From NCBI GenBank assembly GCA_949825025.1, contig OX463781.1, forward strand, positions 44,652,317 through 44,716,316: a stretch of DNA of 64,000 nucleotides, read 5' to 3'. The stretch is from Siphlonurus alternatus. Lineage: Eukaryota > Arthropoda > Insecta > Ephemeroptera > Siphlonuridae. Shown here piece by piece: positions 13,244-24,567 of this stretch. The position numbers were made by a program, and so were the translations under genes. The notes under the pieces were generated by a model. The model did not search any database. It worked only from the letters and a program-made list of their open reading frames with translations, and had not been told where the DNA came from. How positions within the stretch are numbered: position 1 is the stretch's first letter; each line of letters starts with the position of its first letter.

Positions 13244-13535
13244 CAATATAATAGCCCAGTTGAAAGATTAATTTAAACTATTTAGTGGTTTGTTAATAAG
13301 AGAACGAGCATTATATTTATACACAAAGCTGTAATTTTGTTGATCCGAGGGTCACAGATATAGAAAGCTAAAATTATGACTGTGAAAGATTGATGAATGT
13401 GGTGGACAAAATAAATTATTTATTTATTATTTTTTTTTTGTATAATGTTAATTGCTTCCAGTAAAATAAATTGTTGTTTTATTTTATGTTAGTTAAAATG
13501 TATAAAACTATGAAACGATATACATATCAGACACA

Positions 13536-13541
13536 AATAAA
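13536..13541 (+). terminator. Candidate spz3 poly(A) signal
   Basis: AATAAA on the plus strand. The genomic A-run that follows could instead mark an old retroposed 3' end. Confidence 0.35.
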
Positions 13542-13740
13542 AGCTCAACATTAAAAAAAAAAAAAAAAAAAAAAAGATTTGTTATTTATTTTTTATAATA
13601 TTTTATAACTGTATAATTATATGATAGTTAAATAATTATGGACACAATTTATTTTTTATTAATTATTATGCTAATTATTTGAGAATTAATTAAATTAAAA
13701 TTAAGTATATATTAAAATAATTATTATATTATATTTAGTG

Positions 13741-13990
13741 GGAGGTGTGGCGCAGTGCGCTTGACTGGGTCTTGTCAGATCACCGAAGTCAAGCAACGCC
13801 AATTCGAGCGTGGTTAGTAGTTGGATTGGTGACCATTTTCAACAAAAACCATGTCTCCCATCCAGGGGGTATATAAATCGTTGCGCTTTTCCACCATGTG
13901 TGGTTCTCTTGGCTTTGGACCAATTAATGCACTTCCGGTTCATTGACCGCGTATATAGCGTCTATCCTGCTGGCTGAAGTTTCCACGTTT
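13741..13990 (+). repeat. 5S-rRNA-derived SINE
   Basis: The segment at about 13766-13838 closely follows the internal part of eukaryotic 5S rRNA: GTCAGATCACCGAAGT, then AAGCAACGCC, then GGTTAGTA and TTGGATTGGTGACC, i.e. the pol III A-box and C-box regions. The 5' end and everything after the C-box differ from 5S. The tail contains CATGTCTCCCATCCAGGGGG and continues about 150 bases. This fits a 5S-headed SINE (SINE3 type) rather than a working 5S gene. Confidence 0.8.
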
Positions 13991-14878
13991 CCTTCAGTCA
14001 ATTTTTAATATCGCTTAAATATTACTAACTCTCACACGCACGAAATGTGGAAATGTTGGTTATTAACTTATTATTATAGTTCATCACGGGCCCCTACTAT
14101 ATAGGGTGGTAGAAGAATTCTTCTACCTCTACCCTACGGGCCACTCTCCCTCACCAGCCAGAGGTGAACATATTTGGAGTCCTGCAGTCATGCAGTCGTA
14201 TCAGCTCGTGACGTTATGTGACGTCATGACTCTTCAGCAGTACAAATAGCTCAAACTTCCGGCAACTATAATAGATAAGGTGCATGCGTGCCTGGCTACC
14301 ACGAAAAAATCCTAAGTTCATGCAATACTAATTAATCTACAGACAGAATGACTTTTAACACTTCTGGCCGCAGTTTGGGGAAGTAAAAGGAGGACTGCAT
14401 GAAGAAGCTAGGGCAATTTTGAAATAAATCGAAATTTTTTACCCCTTGAAAAAAAATACACGACAAATAAGCCACGTACTCTTTTTCAAGGGGGGCTTTC
14501 GCACCCGAGACCCGGAAATACATGCCCGTATTTTTGCACTCCCCGCGCGGGCGTCAAAAATACAAAGCATACATTCACAGAAACAAGGTGTGCGAAAGCC
14601 CAGTCAAGAAATTAGCTGAAAAAATTAATAAATATCGATCGTCAATATTTATCATGCATCAATTTTTAGAATTTAAATTATTTTCAATTTTTCGGATTGG
14701 AAAGATATAATGATGAGCACACGATTTATTTTAACGTATGTCTAATATTAAATTTATTAAGATTTCCTTTTAATATTTAAATATAAAATCAGCAAATCAC
14801 TTTTTTTTACAAGTATAATATATAATTATATATACTTTTTATGACGTCATAAATATATATACAATTTTATGGACGATT

Positions 14879-15051
14879 CATTCAATCTTCAATCTTGATC
14901 AAGGTTCTAGAGACCAGAGCTTACAGCCACCATGATCTTGATAAAATTTTAATTGTTGCGTAACGAGAACCCGCCGTTAGATTTTATTCCACCCCTATAA
15001 AATACAAAATTTAATGAATTTTAATAAATACCATGGTATTGAAGATTGAAT
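14879..15051. repeat. Short terminal-inverted-repeat element
   Basis: The left end CATTCAATCTTCAAT is complementary to the right end ATTGAAGATTGAATG. It is about 173 bp with no open frame. Confidence 0.7.
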
Positions 15052-15245
15052 GAAGTATATATCAAATGGATAGATTTCCAATTGTTCCAATTAAATAACT
15101 ATAATAAATACTTTTAGTTCTGTTGTTAATTTTTAAAATATTTAAATGCCACGAAAAGCAAAACAATTAATTCAATTGGATATATAAAACAAATTGGATA
15201 AAACTCCCTTCGCGATCGAATCTCGCCCTATATATATTATATATA

Positions 15246-15249
15246 TATA

Positions 15250-15312
<63 letters not shown>
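15246..15312. repeat. (AT)n microsatellite
   Basis: Alternating AT of about 67 bases. Confidence 0.95.
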
Positions 15313-15314
<2 letters not shown>

Positions 15315-17816
15315 TAACATAATTATATAATTCACATGCAGAAATGGTACAGTAAAAAAAAAAAAAAAAATCATTTTTTTAAAAATATTATAAAAAATTA
15401 CATGTTTTTACGTGTAATTCAAAAAGAGAAGTAGATAAACTCTTTAAATAATAAATAGTAAAATACTAAATCTTTAGTCTGCGATGAAAACATGTGTGGC
15501 AGAATTGATCTTCAAATGATTGCACTGGTTCATAAAATCCCGTGTGTGCAGCAAATCTGACTTTACTATGAGGCAATTAAACATCTCACAATTAAAGAAG
15601 AGTCATTTCGTCGCCATCATGCATGGTCGTGGAAACATCGTCGTATATATAGCTAGGTACAATTTTGAAATCTTATATTATTAATAAGTTCTTAAATTTT
15701 AGATATTATTATATAATTGTTTTCTCAATAATTCTTGTTGTGTTCATCTGAGGCCAAAATACGTACAGCATGTAAATGACATCATATATAGAGGTATAAT
15801 ATATAAGTGCATTAATTTCTTATTATTTTTTTTTTAATTCGATCTGTTTTATATAATTATATTATTATATACAATTTATTTGATTTATAAAAAATTTAGA
15901 GAAACAATATTTAGCATTTATTTATTCACTATATTTTTAGCCAGTAATATTGTTTGTATATAACTTTTTGTAAAAAAAATATGATTTATTATAAAATTTA
16001 TTAATATTATTTATATTTATAGTAACGAAAATGTGGTGTTTGGCAGGTAAGTGCAAATCAAAACTAATATACATATTATATAAGCCCCATTTGACCGATA
16101 TTATGACTGCATGCGCTTTTTATTAGTTAATTGAAAAATCAATTACGTTATAAAGACTTTTTGGCGGCCATGCATGCTCGTTTTTAAATTGTAGTTTTGC
16201 AAAAATATTTTTAAATGAGATATCGAAAGATCGGATTTGTAGTTTTTAATGGTAATTATAACCTAATGGGACTTTTGCATTAATTTGGTATAATATATAT
16301 GAGCAGGTGATCGAGTCATAATACACAGACGATAAAATCTATATAGCTTATGGACACAACCTTCATGATCTTGTTTTATTAAAATATATAAATTTGAATA
16401 GAGGACTTTGGATTATGTATATTTTCTTAAAAAAATAAATAACTCTCTAGAGCACATATCAACATACACTTAAAATCATGCTGAAAAAATAATGTGCCTC
16501 GATCCTTTGAAAAACTATATAGATATTCATTTTGTGACATTCTGGAAAATGTAAACCAGCTATAGTGCTTTCTCTGTGGAACCATAGAATATAATTAAAT
16601 AATGAAATTAGTGGTAATATAATTATTAATTATGGCAATTATTTACCTTTTATTTTATTTTTTAACTTTTCTTACTATAAAAAAATTACAATAATTTTAC
16701 TACAAACAATCAAGAAAAAAGACTGATGAACTTTTGCTATTATAGTCTCTTTAATGATATTTATTAATTAATTTTATCTAAATATTTAAATTATTTTTAA
16801 CTTAATGTTAATATTGTTAATTTGTTTCCGGAGAAAAAAAAAAGCTAAATACTTATATTTCTAATTATTTATTTGAAATGTTATTAATATTAAATTATAA
16901 GAAAGTAGGAAAACACCAATTGATGTAACAGACCTGTAGCAAAGCTCAATACTTATAAACCATTAAGAAAAATAAAAGAAAATTTCAGTTAAATTATAAC
17001 AATGATTAAATTATATTTTTACCTTAATTAAGACATAAAATATTTATAGGCATGCAGAGTAACTCAATAACAACTTTCTATTTGTTTTCAAGAATTACAT
17101 AAATTGAAAGTAAAATTACAATAAATCAATTCGAATGAGCAAGTTGATGAAAATTTTGAATGCATGAAATGTACAAGTTTTATATACTTTAATTATTTTT
17201 TGTTTTTTCTCCAGATTTTGCAAGTCTTAAATTAAAAAATCTTAAAATTTAAGATTTTGGTGTCATTTTCATGTCTCTATTCTCTATATATTCAAACACA
17301 AACAATACTGATACTGTATGAAAAGTAAACAATAGGAATAAAGTCACAGTAGGTGAAAATCTTGTAGTTTCACTCTAGAATTATATAATTTACATCCTAA
17401 GCCGTTTTACATTGTTTAGATGCTAGTTTCTGTAGTTGCACATAGAGATTAAACTACATGCAGTATGACTAAAGAAGCATCAGAATGATGCAAATAATTT
17501 AAATGTAAATAATTCTTAAGTTAATTTGTGATCACAAGATTTTCCTCTGCTATAATTTTATTCTTTTTTAGTTTAAATGCATTGCTGATATTGTTACCTG
17601 AGTATAACAAACAAAAGAAAATAATAATAAAAAATCTGAGACAGTACAAAACATGCTAAATCAAGTGAGAGTTAATTATGTAGCTATTGAATTAGTGAGG
17701 ACCAAGAAACCAAATAAGCACATAAAGAAAAAGGCAGTACATTTTTGTTATATTTAAATTAAAGGATACAGCTATAATCTTGATTCTGGTTAGAACTAGT
17801 GGTTCTATATGAGCAT

Positions 17817-17822
17817 TTTATT
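17817..17822 (-). terminator. ARMC6 poly(A) signal
   Basis: TTTATT on the plus strand is AATAAA on the minus strand, 60 bp beyond the ARMC6 stop codon. It predicts a very short 3' UTR. Confidence 0.55.
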
Positions 17823-17881
17823 CTTTTTTTAGCAATGGGAACATAAGGCAAGCGAGGGTTTGAGTCAGTTCACGAGGCAGA

Positions 17882-20453
17882 TCAATGTTTTATTCCTCCT
17901 CCCCTGCCAGTCCACCTCTCTGCTAGATGAACGGCACACCCCAAGTCTCGTAAGGCCTCCTTGGCGTTGCCTTCCACCTGATCTCCAAAGCTCGCGATGG
18001 CGGCTCGTAGCAGCTCTTCCGCCCCCGCTTCTAGGAACTCCTTGCACAACTCTTGACTACGTGATACGATGTTACGAATAGCCAAACTGCACGCTTTCTG
18101 TTGGCAGAACAATGAAGTGCATCATCAGAAAGTGACTTCATTTCATGACAAGTGGACGTGGAATTTAAGAAGTAAGTTAATTTATTTTAAAAGGAAATAT
18201 TTACTTATAATTACTGTATTCAATTAATGAAAATAAATCATTAACGTTGTAATTATTATTTAAATTAATGTATATTATATTTAAAGTAAAGGATATGATG
18301 TTTTCTAAGTAGGCCTGATATCACAGGCCACTCAAGACTGCATTAAATGAGGAGAACAGCTTTAGCTTTTGCATTTTTATCATTTCAAAAAACAAAACAA
18401 AAAGTCAACACTCTCCGTCTTCTATGAATTCTAGCAGTTAACATTGCTCGGCACGTTTAAAAGATAAAAGGAACTAAGACGTACTAGCGAGTACGATGTA
18501 ATACCTGAACGTAATCCACATGCAATTATAAGCTACTACAGTATGCTAAATGCTGTACGTAACAGTAACTTAAATGTTAAATAATGTAAAAATGGTGAAA
18601 GTAGAACTTTAATACTTCTTAATTTGAGGTCACTACCGCTGCTGGTTTGATCAAGAAGACTACAGTTAGGAGGTACCACGCTCCGTGTTGCCCCCAAGTG
18701 GCCAGCGCAGAACACGCAAATGCAGATGACAGTCTGATTTTTGAAGCAGATTTTGTCCGCGAAAAATTCAAATGGTGTAAATTAAATCCATTACCATCGG
18801 ACCGACGAACCATTAAAATTCTTTTAAAGTGAGTCTATCTTCTTCAGAATTTAACATAAAGTTTATTTGTATCAAAATTTTACCAACATTTACACTGTAA
18901 ATAAGACTTTTGATGGCTTTTCCAGTTTCATCGTTTGAATTTTTCGCGGACAAAATCTGCTTCAGAAATCAGACTGTCATCTGCATTTGCGTGTTCTGCG
19001 CTGGCCGCTTGGAGGCAGCACAAAGCGTGGCACCTCCTAACTGTAGTCTTCTTGGTTTGATACCTGTGCGTTGACGTCGGCAGCGTGCTCTCGCATACCC
19101 TGCAGGATGGCCTCGGCAGCCCCACAGTTACACAGCAGCTGGCTGTTGGAAGGACTGCGCAGAGCGATCGCAGCAATCGCAAGGCCACCAATCGTGAAGA
19201 GAGGCACACTCGACTGCAAATTAAGTTATTGTGTTAGTCTAGTCTTTGTACTGTATATTGAGAATACAACCCATAAATCTTAGCTTATACTTTTTTTTCT
19301 GTTTATCAGTACCTTTTTTTTTCTTAATAAAAAGATCTTGCAGGCCAAAGTCAATGGGAAAAATCGAGAAAGAAAAAAAAAAAAAAAAAGAGAGAAAAAA
19401 AAAAGGCTATACTGTACTAAGATTTTTTAAAACAATAGGTACCTACCTACCCGTACTACAAGTTCTAAAAACATTTTTTTTTTCTTTTGTAAGCAAATTC
19501 ACACTACATAAACCATACAGTAATTGAATTTTTCTCTCAATTGATTCATTTTCAATGCATAAATTTTGGAAGTCAAGAGATGTCACAGCCACAAAGTTAC
19601 CTGGTGTCGGACCATGGCAGAGATGACAAGGGGGATGGCGCCGGCTTGTACGATCTTCACCTTGACACTGTCGCTGCCCGCCAGACCCTTGAGTAGCTTC
19701 AGCGACTGTCGGTTCAGCTTCTGCACAATTATACCAGGGAGGTCTTAACATCACTTAACCTAAACTTGTATGCATATCCTAAAATCCTAAAACTCTGTTG
19801 ACACAACAATTAATATAAGGACTCCACTAAGACTATCTTAGTTTTGGATTGTTGTTACTTGTGTTATTTTACCCCCCCCCCTCCCCCTTTCCCCACAGGT
19901 GCTTAGTGACAATATTTTAACTCTCATACTCTTAGAAACTTAAGCCAATGGTTGAGAATGAAGGTGTAGAAGGTGGATGAAAAACACTTTAAAAATGTAA
20001 TAACAAATGTATGAGAGTGTTCATATTAAGTACATAAAGGACCAAGAGATGGCGCTGAGCGCTGAAATTTTGGCGAGGATACAGCAATACCTATAGCATT
20101 GGGAGAATCACAAAAACAACAAATGTTATATGAAATACATCTTTTAAGAAGTTGAAATATTTTTTATATTTGTCTGAACGTATTTGACAACTAATTATGG
20201 TGTTGTCATTTCTGTACAATTATGCTGTGGCTGCTGAGAGAGCATTTACATGATTTTGCAATGTTAAACATATACAATGGGCCTCGCTAGACGCACGTAG
20301 TTCAGCTGTTTCCCGTCAGTTTCCGCGAGGGGCGCTACTAACTTTATGACGTCAATACTGTACAGTTGAATATGCTATATGCAATATGCTATATAGCATA
20401 TTGATGCTTCTGAGGTATAATATTCAGCATGCAGATTCAGAAAATGAAAAAAA

Positions 20454-20512
<59 letters not shown>

Positions 20513-20517
20513 GTATA

Positions 20518-20613
<96 letters not shown>

Positions 20614-22712
20614 ATAAAATGTTTAGTTTGCAGTTAGCTTTTAACAGGGAAGGACATACAAAATAAGCCTGAAAGATTAAACAATAAACGTTGTTTGTTT
20701 TGTAAAATGAACATTTATTGTAGTTAATTTTGGAATTTGTAAAAGTTTTGCTGCGGAAGCATGATTACATAATTATATCTTTCAAAATTCACTGTGACTC
20801 ACCTCGTCATCCGGAAAGTTGACCATGATGTCCATGATCATGCTGAGCCCCCCACACTCCTCCACCTCACGGCAGAACTCATCTCGCACCACGAGAGCAC
20901 CCAGCGTTGAGAGCAGCTCGTGGGTCGTGGCAAGGTCATCCTTGTGAACTACAACAATTCAGTGAAATCCTCAAGTGTCTACTGCAATAAACTTCACTAC
21001 AAATTAAAGGGACATGGGACAATGCAATCATGAATGCATAAAAAGTTTATGTAAGATATGTTAATGCGAGTAATGAGTAAATTTCCGTTTTCGGACCATC
21101 CCCCGAATTTATAACTGTATTCATACTCAGTTAGTGGGTAACTTTTAAATAAAATTACAGTACATACTTATTTTTATGGTCCCCTGTCCCTTTAAGTCAA
21201 AGTAAGTTATAATGGTAAGGATCCATCTAGACGTCACCAACCCTTTGTCCTCTCCCATTTACTTACAAAAAAAGATAGGGCGCACGTAAGATCCTATACA
21301 GAGCAATTTTTCGATCGCAAATTGCTAACCCTCTAAATAAGTTATGTTTGCAAATTTAAATTTACGTATTGGCACTAATCTTTTACGTTTGCTGCTATAA
21401 AAATTTTATTATTTGCCTCGGGTCAGTTTAATTAAAGAGCATTTAAAGAATTTCGCGATAGTAGTGTTTTGACTTCGAGCCAAAAATATGTGCGCAGAAG
21501 AGTTGCGCGCCGATGCGCGATGGTTGTAGCAGGAGTCATAATCAGCAAACGAACATGGCGACTATACAATTTTTCTGATGGATGCTTACCATTGGTTTCT
21601 TTTTCAGTACAGTAGCAATCAAAATAAATGGGGCATTTCTTAAACCATATCGTCCCTCATCTGCAATAATGAACTATCTGCTCCATAATCTCGTTGCAAT
21701 AATGAGCTATCTGCTTTTTTAGGGGAGCACAATAATGAGCTTTATTTTATACTGATTTTTATATCTCATTATTGCACTGAAATCTTGGTAACACTTATTA
21801 TTCTGGACGCGAGACAACATCTCTTTTCTCTTTTTGATCGAGACCCTTACCCTTAAGGAGTTGTGTGATGGTTTTAAGACCTCCGTAGTCACAAGCAATA
21901 AGTCGTGCATGTTCATGAGCCTTGCCGAAAGGTACTCTAATATCATCGTCAAGCACCAGAGACCTCATGACCATGCAGGAGTTTTGCACAATGGCAGGAG
22001 AAGCACCAGGCATCATGTCATGTAGCTGCAAGCCAACCTCATTTTCCATAAACATCTGTCGATTGCCTTCGTGTTTCAGACAACACTGGCGAGCCCATCG
22101 TAATGTTTGTTGTTTGATAGCATCATTTTCATTCTTTAAACAATGCATTATTATTTTAATTCCTTGTTCATCTAAAAGATCAGGCTGTCCAGTCATTAAA
22201 GATGTAAGATTATTTAATGTTAAATGAACAATATTATGATTTTCTTCATATTTTTCAAGTACATTAATAAGTAAGTTATAAGCATTATTTTTTCCAGCAA
22301 GAATTTTACGAGCAATATCAATATCAAATTCAATTTTTAAATCAGATAAAATTGTCTCCAAATCAGCAATATTAGAATTTTCTACTGGAGTTTCCAATAT
22401 TTTTTCTAGTTGCTTCAAAACTTTCAGGACTGTATGATCAGAGGAAGATCCAGATGTGATGATGTTGCTGAGGTCCACTCCCTACAATAGGAAAAAAAAA
22501 AAAATAAATAAAAATGTACGTACAGTGTTAAAAATTAACATAACGTCATTATTATAATCAATGGACAATTAAGAGCAGTGTTCCAGTGTTTTTACCTGAG
22601 CTTCAAACTGTTTTTTGGCATCTTGAACAGCCTCCTCATGGCTCATATCCAATTCTTCTTCATTCTCTTTTACAACACTATCAAAGGTTTCTTGTGTTGT
22701 TACTCGAACCAT
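17882..22712 (-). CDS. ARMC6: Armadillo repeat-containing protein 6
   Basis: Exons on the minus strand in coding order: 22712-22596 (ATG), 22481-21851, 20948-20803, 19720-19601, 19213-19064 and 18097-17882 (TGA). They join in phase to 459 aa, near the usual size of ARMC6. The N-terminus (MVRVTTQETFDSVVKEN, then an acidic EEELDMSHEEA segment) is typical of the family. The remainder is helical armadillo-repeat sequence, with motifs such as HNIVHLTLNNLTSLMTGQPD, QQTLRWARQCCLKHEGNRQM, PLFTIGGLAIAAIALRSP and CSLAIRNIVSRS. The family is conserved in animals. Its biochemical role is not well defined; ARM folds normally act as protein-binding scaffolds. It is head-to-head with TRAPPC2. A family S MITE ends about 35 bp past the donor of the second exon. 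Confidence 0.95.
18647..19055. repeat. Inverted duplication in last ARMC6 intron
   Basis: About 125 bp at 18647-18775 recurs inverted at about 18930-19055 with roughly 150 bp between. Both arms keep an open frame of matching peptide (TTVRRCHALCC-type Cys-rich start, then SAEHANADDSL and EADFVREKFK) with few stops. The right arm ends about 10 bp from the donor of the 19064-19213 exon. It could be a foldback element or the remains of a duplicated short exon. Confidence 0.75.
20445..20612. repeat. (AAAT)n microsatellite in ARMC6 intron
   Basis: About 165 bases of tandem AAAT with one interruption (AAGTATAT) near 20510. Confidence 0.97.
21651..21815. repeat. Foldback MITE, family S, in ARMC6 intron
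   Basis: It starts CGTCCCTCATCTGC and contains AATGAGCTATCTGC on the left arm, with a decayed complement TTATTCTGGACGCGAGAC on the right. It lies immediately downstream (minus strand) of the donor at 21850. Confidence 0.7.
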
Positions 22713-23062
22713 TGTTTAAATGTTATTTTACTAATAAAACTTGAAGATTACAAAAACTCTCTGAACTCTTCAATCTTCAGGATTTCAGGAAACGATTGAA
22801 ATATGTTAACAGTTAAAAGAACTATTTTAATACAATAAAAGGCGAGATTCGCATTATTCATTCGCAAACTCAAACCCACTCAAACCTCAAACAATGAAGT
22901 TGTCAACAAAAATCAGCTGAACAAATGTCAAATTCAAATTTCCCTCTAGAAAGCATATTAAAAAAGTTCGTTTGTCTGTCACTAGATGGCAAACAAACGC
23001 CAAATACCACAAATTACAAATGATAGTTGTATCTGTAATAATATCTGTATCATGAAATTACC

Positions 23063-23110
23063 CAAGGATTTTTTATGTTGTATGGATTGTATGTACATAC
23101 AAAATCCTTG
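23063..23110. mobile_element. 48-bp hAT-type mini-element with exact 8-bp TSD
   Basis: It begins CAAGGATTTTTTATGT and ends ACATACAAAATCCTTG (16-bp terminal inverted repeats, one mismatch). It is flanked on both sides by AAATTACC (23055-23062 and 23111-23118), an exact 8-bp target duplication. The termini match the 477-bp element 33 bp away. Eight-base duplications are characteristic of the hAT superfamily. Confidence 0.85.
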
Positions 23111-23142
23111 AAATTACCCGAGTCCCGATAATTGGCCGTTAT

Positions 23143-23619
23143 CAAGGATTTTGTACGAATGGATAGGTTATCTCTATACCAATAGCATTAAAGCTACTGA
23201 GGCAAATCTCCAACGTAAGATGGCGACCGAGCGCAACCATCTGCATTGTAAACCAGAGAGAATAAATAACTGTATGGAACAAGGTTTCTTTATACAGGTT
23301 AAGACACGCACGCATTTCGTGCGTCAATTTTGTTAAATTCTCAGGCCCCATTGTACCGCGAAATTTCAAAAATAGCATTGCATGATGGGCGCATTCAAAG
23401 TTTCGCGGCACGACGTGGCCAAAAATACTTGAACGTGATTGGCTAAGACCTTTAACATTGGTCCAATTGGTGGCTTAACCTGTATAAAGGAACGTTGGTA
23501 TGGAAGTTCCCCAACGTAAGATGGCGGACATCCCATTGGTAACCGCCACCCACTTCCTCCTCACGACTGTGCCTCACCGACGGCAGTACCATCACCTATC
23601 CATACATACAAAATCCTTG
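23143..23619. mobile_element. 477-bp hAT-type non-autonomous element
   Basis: The terminal inverted repeats start CAAGGATTTTGTA and extend through ATGGATAGGT on both ends. The flanks are GCCGTTAT and GCCGATAT, matching at 7 of 8 bases. The interior holds two direct copies of CCAACGTAAGATGGCG. It has no transposase and lies between the ARMC6 and TRAPPC2 starts. Confidence 0.82.
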
Positions 23620-24567
23620 GCCGATATCCCGATACTCCCGATCAGCTGATATTGAAGTCCTCCATTCCTCCAGTCTCCACTCTCCAGTCCAGAGCAAACT
23701 TGAGTAGAAGGCCACAACACGACCGCGCCCACTTTTCAATAGCCGTCCTACTGAGCAGCAGGTTTGCGTGTAATCAAATGGGAGAGGGCTTGACTTTGGT
23801 CGCGATTTACGACAATTACGCTGTATGCTAGAGTTTTCAAAATGAAACAAGTTTAACTCTAATATAGTTTAATCTTACTGGACAACCTTTTTTTTCACGC
23901 AAAAACAATATTAATACACTTAAATTAAACTTTTATGAACCCGACTTCTGCTACTTCTGTTACATCTGCGCATGCGCCGGCATGCGCGAAGTAATAAAAG
24001 TCAGTTTACTGGCGATGACGTCATATGAACATTGAAAGCCTTTCTTCATAGCGAGTGACTTTCACTTTACTTAATTGCATTTTCTATACTTCGTATGTAT
24101 CAAGTAAAGTTATTTACTACATCGAAAATAATGTATGAAAGTTGATTCAAGTACTTTTATATTTTCAATATTTCGTGACGTCATGATACATTACTAAAGC
24201 TTGGAAGATAGAACCAAGTTCCCGCCCTAACTTTACCGTCTTATATCTCAAGAAGTATGATATTTATGAACTAAATAAAATAATTAGCAAACGGGAGACT
24301 ACATTGAAGTATTATTGCACTACAAGACACCTTCATTAATATCAAGTAAATATTTAAAAAAAAATATTTCCTCCCGATTACATTGCATGTTATTTTTTAA
24401 ATTCCGGACGGCTAATGTCTCGACAGATGACGATCGCGCCGGCTGGGTTTTGGCCTCCTACTCAAGTACGCTCTGTCCAGTCATAAGTCATACCGAATTT
24501 TGTGATGAACAAAAAATACAACAAGTTTAGTAGTGAATAAATTATTAACAGTTAAGTTGGATAAATA

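Larger units (their letters stand above)
12249..13552 (+). other. Probable spz3 3' untranslated region and flank
   Basis: No coding sequence. It contains the family U MITE, a (AT)n run near 13214-13242 and AT-rich DNA. The best poly(A) signal, AATAAA at 13536-13541, would give a 3' UTR of about 1.3 kb. It is followed within about 12 bases by a genomic A-tract. Confidence 0.4.
13991..17816. other. Intergenic AT-rich stretch between spz3 and ARMC6
   Basis: No exon recognised. It contains a foldback at 14879-15051, a (AT)n run at about 15246-15312, and TGACGTCA at 14219-14226 and 14842-14849. From 15.4 to 17.8 kb nothing beyond AT-rich unique-looking sequence is visible. Confidence 0.5.
22713..24567. 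promoter_or_regulatory. Shared ARMC6/TRAPPC2 divergent promoter interval
   Basis: The two start codons face away from each other across 1,855 bp. No TATA box was recognised near either start. The interval holds two hAT-type insertions (23063-23110 and 23143-23619), two AAGATGGCG motifs (23217 and 23518) and two TGACGTCA octamers (24016 and 24176). That it acts as one bidirectional promoter is an inference from geometry. Confidence 0.5.

Noticed and set aside
13766..13838. Functional 5S rRNA gene
   Set aside because: Only the internal part matches. The 5' and 3' stem halves that must pair do not, and there is no pol III T-run at the expected end.
19246..19527. Lys-rich open frame in an ARMC6 intron
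   Set aside because: Created by A-tracts. It has no domain and overlaps the intron between two well-supported exons.
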